From assembly GCA_029259975.1 (NCBI GenBank), contig JAJDEE010000195.1, forward strand, positions 1-6,267: 6,267 nt of DNA, read 5' to 3'. The position numbers and the translations under genes are program-made. Shown in pieces: positions 1-6,267 of the stretch. This stretch comes from Planctomycetota bacterium (lineage in GTDB: Bacteria; Planctomycetota; Planctomycetia; Pirellulales; Lacipirellulaceae). The notes under the pieces are model-generated. The model worked only from the letters and a program-made list of their open reading frames with translations, ran no database searches and was not told the origin of the DNA. Positions within the stretch are counted from its first letter, which is position 1, and every line of letters starts with the position of its first letter.

Positions 1-440
1 GTCACGCGCATCGTACCCAGCTCTGCCGCCATCGCACTGCCCACACGACCTGCCAGCATCGTCGCTGCCAGGACAGGCCCCAACTCGCGGAACATCGTCT
101 TGTTGATCACACCGCCCAATTGCGTTTCCAATCCAAACGCCTTGAACTGCGTGTACGACTGCACCGCTAGCACCATGCCGATAAACGTGCCCGTTAGCGC
201 CACCACCGGCAAGCTCAGCACGCCGATTTGATACATATTGGCGAACAGCGTTTCGCGTCGCGGCAATCGAGTCAGCAACCACGCCAACGTCCGCCAGGCG
301 AACAGCACAACATCGCCCAGCGTCTCCACGGCATTCACGACTGCCGTACCGACATCGGCAATCGAATCGTAGACGCCGCCCAGCAGTCCGCGTCGGCGCG
401 TTGACCCTTCCAAAGTCGACAGTTCAAAATCGGTAGACAT
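1..440 (-). CDS. mlaE: MlaE-family ABC transporter permease, N-terminal part (runs off window edge)
   Basis: This is the permease subunit of an MCE/Mla-type ABC transporter, which moves phospholipid or other hydrophobic lipids across the inner membrane with an MlaF-like ATPase and an MlaD/MCE protein. The first 146 codons are visible; family members are usually about 250-270 residues, so roughly the last 40% lies beyond position 1. The N-terminus is soluble to about residue 45. Hydrophobic segments follow at about 44-58 and 72-94. The family signature then runs from about residue 118 to 143: RELGPVLAATMLAG, then RVGSAMAAELGTM. The start is ATG at 438-440, with a strong AAGGAGG ribosome site at 450-456, nine nt upstream. 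The gene is divergent from the sigma-factor operon. Its partner ATPase and MCE genes would lie outside the window. The family call is strong; the substrate is unknown. Confidence 0.88.
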   Translation of the reverse strand, partial: MSTDFELSTLEGSTRRRGLLGGVYDSIADVGTAVVNAVETLGDVVLFAWRTLAWLLTRLPRRETLFANMYQIGVLSLPVVALTGTFIGMVLAVQSYTQFKAFGLETQLGGVINKTMFRELGPVLAATMLAGRVGSAMAAELGTMRV

Positions 441-466
441 CTCGTTTCCCCTCCTTTGCTGGCGCA

Positions 467-483
467 GCGCGAGAACCTCGCGC
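467..483. repeat. Short perfect hairpin in the mlaE 5' leader
   Basis: The arms GCGCGAG and CTCGCGC are perfect 7-bp complements around a 3-nt loop (AAC). On the minus strand the hairpin lies about 10 nt upstream of the mlaE ribosome site, so it would be in the 5' leader if transcription starts further upstream. Hairpins this size are expected a few times by chance in 6 kb, so any function is speculative. Confidence 0.3.
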
Positions 484-534
484 AAGGCTCCGCTTCTAGG
501 TCTTTCGACCCGGAGGACTCTAACGCTTGAGCAA

Positions 535-564
535 AGCTGAACGCTAGCAACGATTTGTTCAGCT
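535..564. repeat. 8-bp inverted repeat between the divergent promoters (operator candidate)
   Basis: AGCTGAAC (535-542) and GTTCAGCT (557-564) are perfect reverse complements separated by 14 nt. The right arm overlaps the possible -35 box at 555-560, where a repressor could bind. One or two dyads of this size are expected by chance in a window this long, so the call rests on position only. Confidence 0.25.
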
Positions 565-582
565 GGGCAATTCGGGTAGAAT
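555..582 (+). promoter_or_regulatory. Weak sigma70-like promoter candidate for the sigma-factor operon
   Basis: TTGTTC (555-560) and TAGAAT (577-582) are 16 nt apart. The -10 box matches TATAAT at five of six positions; the -35 box matches TTGACA at only three. It would give a leader of about 145 nt before the chosen GTG start. ECF operons often autoregulate from their own promoter, but I found no convincing ECF-type pair of boxes at normal spacing. Low confidence. Confidence 0.22.
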
Positions 583-723
583 GCCGGGAAATCGACTTTT
601 TCCGCCTTTTTCAGCTGTTCGGGAATTTTGCTTTGACCTCCGCCCGCTTCACTCGTCTTTCACTGGTAGCACCGCACGGCGCCGGCCCATTGTCTGCCTC
701 GGGTGCTGACAGCGTCTACGAGC

Positions 724-728
724 AAAGG
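724..728 (+). promoter_or_regulatory. Ribosome binding site that fixes the sigma-factor start
   Basis: AAAGG lies six nt before the GTG at 735. No in-frame ATG exists in the extended reading frame, and the other possible starts (TTG, CTG) lie further upstream, outside the conserved sigma domain. This site therefore decides the start. Confidence 0.55.
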
Positions 729-734
729 CCGGCA

Positions 735-1283
735 GTGAACACACAACTCGACGCTTCGCTCGCCGCACACCTCGACACGGTCTACCGCTATGCCCTTCGA
801 CTTACCCGCAACTCAGACTTGGCCCAAGACCTCACACAAGAAACGATGCTGCGAGCTTGGCGAAGCCGGCAAGCGTTACAAGAACACACCGCGACGAAAA
901 ATTGGTTGCTACGTATTGCGACAAACCTTTGGACCGACCAGCTTCGCCGCACGAAATTTCAACCCAGCTTGTTGATCGAACCACCAGCGAGCCAAGAACT
1001 ACCCACTGCCAAAAAACTAATCCAACAAGAAAGCGTCGACCAAGCGCTAGCCGCCCTCGACGAACTACCGCCACGCCAACGGCAAGTAATGCACTTAATC
1101 ACCGTCGAACAATTGTCACACGCCGAAGTCGCCGAAATTTTGAAACTCACACCTCAAGCCATAAAATCGAACCTCGCCGCTGCGCGCAAAACGCTGCGTT
1201 CCCAACTCCAAGCCCTTTACCACGAAGTCTGCGGAAAGCCCAAATGCTCCAACACGAATGCCAACAACTCGAAGCTCACCTAA
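735..1283 (+). CDS. ECF-type RNA polymerase sigma factor (sigma-70 family)
   Basis: This is a group-4 (ECF) sigma factor that directs RNA polymerase to a small stress or envelope regulon. From the GTG at 735 it is 182 aa, the usual ECF length. Region 2 covers about residues 9-77, with the core-binding motif DLTQETMLRAW at 32-42 and the -10-recognising stretch NWLLRIATNLWTDQLRR at 56-72. Region 4 covers about 103-160, with DELPPRQRQV at 109-118 and the helix-turn-helix LSHAEVAEIL...TPQAIKSNLAAAR at 127-151. There is no C-terminal SnoaL or other extension. The last 20 residues are polar and overlap the start of the anti-sigma gene, so this tail may be shaped by the overlap. A start at TTG 555 would add 60 unrelated residues and is disfavoured. 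The regulon and ECF subgroup cannot be told from the sequence alone. Confidence 0.9.
   Translation: MNTQLDASLAAHLDTVYRYALRLTRNSDLAQDLTQETMLRAWRSRQALQEHTATKNWLLRIATNLWTDQLRRTKFQPSLLIEPPASQELPTAKKLIQQESVDQALAALDELPPRQRQVMHLITVEQLSHAEVAEILKLTPQAIKSNLAAARKTLRSQLQALYHEVCGKPKCSNTNANNSKLT
1234..1238 (+). promoter_or_regulatory. Ribosome binding site for the anti-sigma gene, inside the sigma gene
   Basis: GAAAG (within GGAAAG at 1233-1238) lies five nt before the ATG at 1244 and is embedded in the 3' end of the sigma reading frame. It supports the internal start over the much longer open frame that reaches back to 857. Confidence 0.5.
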
Positions 1284-1786
1284 ACGGCGTTCTTCCAAAA
1301 AACGAAGCGGCGCGGTTCGCCGCGCACCTTGGGGTGTGCGAATCGTGCCGCGCCGCTGTTGAGCAACAAGTGTGGCTTGAGGGTTTGCTGCGGGACTCCG
1401 CGACCGCTGAAGCGGTCCCCGCCGGGGTGCCCCTTGCGATCGATCGAGTGATCGTCCGCACTCGGAGGCGTCGCCAATTCGCTTACGGTTTCGCCGCTGC
1501 GGCTGTTCTCCTACTCGCCTTCAACATCGACTTCGCCGACCACACAGAACCTAATGAGGCGACTTCACACACCACCAACCACACACCACCAACCACCCCT
1601 GTTGCTACCCCCGTCGCCACCTTCGTCGGCAGCGACGACATGATCGTCGTCACCCACGACAGCCCTTACCCGAACGTCACGATCGTCGAAGTCTATCCGA
1701 CGATGTCCGCCCGTCGTCGCTGGCAACGCGAAGCGGCAGACCGCTCGCCCCCCGTCCCCAAACAATTCCCCGGAGACCCGTCATGA
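1244..1786 (+). CDS. Membrane-anchored zinc-finger anti-sigma factor
   Basis: This 180-aa protein is the predicted cognate anti-sigma factor of the ECF sigma encoded just upstream. The N-terminal ZAS-type domain (about 1-50) carries C6 and the motif HLGVCESC, an H-x3-C-x2-C zinc site at H28, C32 and C35. It should bind the sigma factor in the cytoplasm. A basic stretch (RTRRRR, 72-77) precedes one transmembrane helix at about 79-95, giving an N-in topology. The periplasmic part (about 96-180) has a Thr/Pro/His-rich linker followed by a conserved-looking core with VTIVEVYP near residues 149-156. Proteolysis or ligand binding there would release sigma. The ATG at 1244 overlaps the sigma gene by 40 nt, which suggests translational coupling and balanced dosage. 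The frame is open upstream to 857, but that part is only the sigma gene read out of frame. The input signal is unknown. Confidence 0.85.
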   Translation: MLQHECQQLEAHLNGVLPKNEAARFAAHLGVCESCRAAVEQQVWLEGLLRDSATAEAVPAGVPLAIDRVIVRTRRRRQFAYGFAAAAVLLLAFNIDFADHTEPNEATSHTTNHTPPTTPVATPVATFVGSDDMIVVTHDSPYPNVTIVEVYPTMSARRRWQREAADRSPPVPKQFPGDPS

Positions 1787-2718
1787 AACATCTAGCAAAT
1801 AGAAACATTCTGGTTGCAATGCTCTCCTTTGCGATTGCCTCGGCGATGTGTTTGCCGAGCCAGGCGCAATTTGCCACTGGTCTTGCTGAAGACAGCCCAG
1901 TAAAACCTGAACTAGATACCAAAAACGCCGTTCTGCAAGTGTATCCACTAGATTATATTCCTGCTGGACTTGCTGCAGAACATTTGGATTTCCTTCTCGG
2001 AAAAGGTCTGGCTCGGATCTCACACGACACTGACCGCAATCTTCTATTGGTTATCACGACCGTTGAGATCCATGACAGAATCATTAGGGCCTTACAAACA
2101 CTTGATGTGCCTGTGAAAAAGAAAACTTCTCATTCCAAGCTAGGCATACCATCGAAAACCTTACAAGTCCACACCTTCTGGCTTGCGGATGACCTCATCG
2201 AAGACGAAGGACGTCTCACGACAGGCTTTTTACCCAACAGTGTTTACCATGTACTCCAAAAACTTGGGCTGGAAAGCCCTCGCATCGTCGCGCAAAGCAC
2301 CTCTTCGCTGATCGCGAGTGCGAATAGCGGCGACGATAAAAACTTCAATCAATTTGCTTCTAAAATGTCTGCAACAATCAATGGGCGAGCCTTGCAATTT
2401 GAAAGCCGCGGAAATTTATACCACATCGGAAAAAAACAAATTGATCTCCATATGGGAACAATAATTTCGCGTACTTCCCATGTTCCCAAGCATGGTCTAG
2501 CCGGGCATGGTCTAGCAAAGTTCAACGAATGCGAAGTTGAAGGCTCCCTTACCGCCCCCCTTGGCCATTACATGGTCCTCGGCACTGCGAACTATGTAGG
2601 GAGACCAGACGCAAATGAACCACAAAAGGTCGGATCGAAGCCAGGCAAACTCGCCTCCTCACGCTTCGCCTTTGTCATCCAAGTCGTCGAAGCGAGTAGC
2701 TTTGCGCCGGAGAAATGA
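1783..2718 (+). CDS. Exported protein with a secretin N-like domain, third gene of the ECF operon
   Basis: The function is not recognised. The 311-aa product starts with a Sec signal peptide: basic MKHLANR, a hydrophobic core at about 9-22, and a likely cleavage after SQA at residue 28. Residues about 49-110 fit the short secretin N (NolW-like) fold: VLQVYPLDYIPAGLAAEHLD, then ISHDTDRNLLLVITTVEIHDRI, ending RALQTLDVP. Such domains build the periplasmic rings of type II/III secretion and pilus secretins. The C-terminal half is probably beta-rich, with GSLTAPLGHYMVLG (254-267) and RFAFVIQVVE (294-303), loosely recalling a secretin-like strand pattern. At 311 aa it is too short for a full secretin, and no pore domain is evident. 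The ATG overlaps the anti-sigma stop as ATGA, with GGAGA six nt upstream, so translation is coupled. It may be a periplasmic partner or sensor for the anti-sigma factor, or an operon effector. Its GC content is visibly lower than that of its neighbours. Confidence 0.8.
   Translation: MKHLANRNILVAMLSFAIASAMCLPSQAQFATGLAEDSPVKPELDTKNAVLQVYPLDYIPAGLAAEHLDFLLGKGLARISHDTDRNLLLVITTVEIHDRIIRALQTLDVPVKKKTSHSKLGIPSKTLQVHTFWLADDLIEDEGRLTTGFLPNSVYHVLQKLGLESPRIVAQSTSSLIASANSGDDKNFNQFASKMSATINGRALQFESRGNLYHIGKKQIDLHMGTIISRTSHVPKHGLAGHGLAKFNECEVEGSLTAPLGHYMVLGTANYVGRPDANEPQKVGSKPGKLASSRFAFVIQVVEASSFAPEK
2490..2516 (+). repeat. 12-bp direct repeat inside the secretin-like gene
   Basis: GCATGGTCTAGC occurs at 2490-2501 and again at 2505-2516, a 15-nt period that keeps the frame and encodes HGLAGHGLA. 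It looks like a small in-frame tandem duplication in a Gly/His loop between predicted strands. Confidence 0.6.
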
Positions 2719-2732
2719 CGAAGTTTCATCCT

Positions 2733-2840
2733 CGTTCCCACGCTCTGCGTGGGAACGCAATGGGCAGCCGCTCTGCGGCGCGTCAACCGAGTCGACGCAG
2801 AGCGTCTAGGCAGTGTGTTCCCACGCAGAGCGTGGGAACA
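2733..2840. repeat. Four-hairpin palindromic repeat (REP/BIME-like) between convergent genes
   Basis: Two outer hairpins have 10-bp arms GTTCCCACGC and GCGTGGGAAC. One is at 2734-2756 with loop TCT, the other at 2817-2839 with loop AGA; each is the exact reverse complement of the other, and one further flanking pair extends each arm to 11 bp. Two inner hairpins are GCCGC-TCT-GCGGC (2767-2779) and GACGC-AGA-GCGTC (2794-2806). The whole element has a single dyad centre at 2786.5. All four units share the core CGC-TCT-GCG or its complement, with centres at 2745, 2773, 2800 and 2828, spaced 28, 27 and 28 nt. It fills most of the 138-nt gap between the secretin-like gene and clpC. From memory, GTTCCCACGC hairpin repeats are widespread mobile-type repeats in environmental bacteria. 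Likely roles are a bidirectional RNA 3'-end structure or a non-autonomous element moved by a transposase elsewhere in the genome. Confidence 0.85.
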
Positions 2841-2856
2841 AGGCTTGGGAGGGCAA

Positions 2857-5409
<2,553 letters not shown>

Positions 5410-5427
5410 GCCATTCTCCTGTTGCGT

Positions 5428-5455
5428 TTTATATCACTTAGTATTTTAGTGCTAA
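5428..5455 (-). promoter_or_regulatory. Predicted clpC promoter
   Basis: On the minus strand, TTAGCA (5450-5455) and TATAAA (5428-5433) are spaced 16 nt apart. The -10 box matches TATAAT at five of six positions and the -35 box matches TTGACA at four. The start point would fall just before the AGGAG ribosome site, giving a very short leader. The -35 box overlaps the stop codon of the upstream TPR gene. This AT-rich stretch stands out from its GC-rich surroundings. Confidence 0.4.
5431..5455. promoter_or_regulatory. Degenerate CIRCE-like (HrcA-box-like) operator candidate upstream of clpC
   Basis: The plus strand reads ATATCACT (5431-5438), nine nt, then AGTGCTAA (5448-5455). CIRCE is TTAGCACTC-N9-GAGTGCTAA. 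The AGTGCTAA half matches all eight core positions and the other half six of eight, but the eight-base cores are nine nt apart instead of eleven. It overlaps the predicted -35 and -10 boxes of clpC, where a heat-shock repressor would act. The spacing defect makes this a tentative call. Confidence 0.3.
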
Positions 5456-6249
5456 GCAGCTTTGCGGTGCTCAGTGGTTTCGGTTGTTTGTTCTTCGGTT
5501 CGCTCTAGAGGAGCGTCGCTTCGTTGGGGGTCTTCGGGTTCTTGCTCTTCGTTTGTTTCGTTATTGGCAATTTCGATCGCCATGCGTTCGGCGGCGATTT
5601 CATGTTGCCAGTTACTTGCTGCGTCCAATCGTTCGATTCGGTCGAGTTGCCGTTGTGCTTCGACGTTTCGGCCCTGATGTCGCCACAACGTGGCCAACAT
5701 CAACCGGCTTTCCACGTCGCGAGCATCCTGCTTCAATAATCTTAGTAACGTTTGTTCCGCTGCTACCCAATCGTTGGATAGGTAATGTCCTTGCGCTTCG
5801 CGAAACAATAGGTCTCGCTCGGCGGGTGGGCGGTCTGTCGCTTCTTCGTCGTTCAACTCTTCATTGTCAGTCGCATCAATGCGAAAGGCCAGTCGCTCGG
5901 CGCGACTTTGCCAGCGTGCCAACAGCCACACGGCCACCAGCATTCCAAGGCCAATCAGCCTCGTTTCGGCGCTTAGCCACTCGCCATACACCAAGGTCGC
6001 CAGCAACAACACATTCGCCAACGCCGTAAATCCTACCGCGACTAGCAATCCTGCCCAAGACCCCCTGATCCACAACTGAGGAAGTCCTGGCCAAAAATAG
6101 GCAATCGAAGGTATTCTACGCGCTGGCACCGGAAGCGATCCTCGCCTCAAATAGACTGCCCCCGCGACGAAACCGATCGCCGGGTGAGAGCAGCCACGAA
6201 AGTCTAGCCTGTAGTCCTGCCGAATCAAGGCAAACAGCGGCCATGCCAC
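5452..6249 (-). CDS. Two-helix membrane protein with TPR repeats, upstream of clpC
   Basis: The function is unknown. From the GTG at 6249 the product is 265 aa. The motif YFWPGLPQLWIRGSWAG (51-67) leads into a hydrophobic helix at about 65-87, and a second helix lies at about 97-112. A charged cytoplasmic region then holds about two TPR units (145-212): AERDLLFREAQGHYLSNDWVAAEQTLLRLL-type helices, then LMLATLWRHQGRNVEAQRQL. The last 37 residues are acidic and Glu/Thr-rich. TPRs usually bind other proteins, so it is probably a membrane-tethered scaffold. The start is uncertain: GTG 6249 has GGAG nine nt upstream and an in-frame stop at 6253-6255. A GTG at 6129 with AGGA upstream would give 225 aa and begin just before the WPGLPQLW motif. 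It ends 42 nt before clpC on the same strand, so readthrough into clpC is likely. Confidence 0.75.
   Translation of the reverse strand: MAWPLFALIRQDYRLDFRGCSHPAIGFVAGAVYLRRGSLPVPARRIPSIAYFWPGLPQLWIRGSWAGLLVAVGFTALANVLLLATLVYGEWLSAETRLIGLGMLVAVWLLARWQSRAERLAFRIDATDNEELNDEEATDRPPAERDLLFREAQGHYLSNDWVAAEQTLLRLLKQDARDVESRLMLATLWRHQGRNVEAQRQLDRIERLDAASNWQHEIAAERMAIEIANNETNEEQEPEDPQRSDAPLERTEEQTTETTEHRKAA
6201..6228 (-). promoter_or_regulatory. Weak promoter candidate inside the long form of the TPR gene
   Basis: TTGATT (6223-6228) and TAGACT (6201-6206) on the minus strand are 16 nt apart, each matching the sigma70 consensus at four of six positions. If it is active, transcription would begin near 6194 and the GTG at 6129 would be the real start of the TPR gene. 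Weak boxes like these also occur by chance. Confidence 0.18.
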
Positions 6250-6267
6250 GATTTACAGCTCCGCAAG

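Larger units (their letters stand above)
441..734. other. Divergent intergenic region between mlaE and the sigma-factor operon
   Basis: I see no convincing gene in this 294-nt gap. The sigma reading frame stays open back to a TTG at 555, but the extra 60 codons encode a Phe-rich sequence unlike any sigma-factor N-terminus. The gap should carry the promoters of both divergent genes. It contains two inverted repeats (467-483 and 535-564) and a weak sigma70-like promoter candidate at 555-582, listed separately. Confidence 0.7.

Noticed and set aside
555..734. A 60-codon N-terminal extension of the sigma factor from TTG 555
   Set aside because: It has no sigma-family similarity, includes the promoter candidate, and would make the protein far longer than a typical ECF sigma. 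GTG 735 has a well-placed AAAGG.
857..1243. Upstream part of the frame leading into the anti-sigma gene
   Set aside because: This is the sigma gene read in another frame. The zinc-finger protein begins properly at ATG 1244 with its own ribosome site.
2733..2840. CRISPR array or intrinsic terminators
   Set aside because: The repeats are self-palindromic and arranged as a dyad, without unique spacers of equal length, so this is not CRISPR. The hairpins lack a following T tract, so they are not canonical intrinsic terminators, though they may still block or protect RNA ends.
5410..5451. CtsR operator upstream of clpC
   Set aside because: I looked for the GGTCAAA-type heptad direct repeat known from Gram-positive clpC promoters and did not find it.
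6253..6267. End of a further upstream gene (codons reading LAEL, then TAA)
   Set aside because: Fifteen nt are too few to support a coding call. The TAA is only useful as an upstream limit for the TPR gene start.

Overview
The window looks like chromosomal DNA from a planctomycete, most likely of the Pirellulales. This is an inference from family resemblance and moderate GC content; there is no rRNA or other taxonomic marker. It holds six protein-coding genes. I see no tRNA, rRNA, CRISPR array or transposase gene.

Layout. (1) At 1-440 on the minus strand is the N-terminal part of an MlaE-type ABC lipid-transport permease, cut by the window edge. (2) Positions 441-734 are a divergent intergenic region with hairpins and a weak promoter candidate but no convincing gene. 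(3) At 735-2718 on the plus strand is a tight three-gene operon: an ECF sigma factor, a membrane-anchored zinc-finger anti-sigma factor whose start overlaps the sigma gene by 40 nt, and an exported protein with a secretin N-like domain, joined by an ATGA stop/start overlap. (4) Positions 2733-2840 hold a compact, exactly symmetric palindromic repeat made of four hairpins, in the gap between two convergent genes. (5) At 2857-5409 on the minus strand is a complete clpC. A promoter-like sequence and a degenerate CIRCE-like (HrcA-box-like) dyad sit just upstream of it. (6) At 5452-6249 on the minus strand is a two-helix membrane protein with TPR repeats, directly upstream of clpC.

How the genes may work together. 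The sigma/anti-sigma pair should be an envelope-sensing switch: the ZAS domain holds the sigma factor in the cytoplasm, and a single helix links it to a periplasmic tail. The coupled third product is predicted to be exported, so it could be a sensor partner or an effector of that switch. ClpC is the AAA+ unfoldase that feeds ClpP, and the TPR membrane protein may share transcripts with it. The most unusual items are the third gene of the sigma operon, the four-hairpin repeat, and the CIRCE-like operator candidate before clpC.
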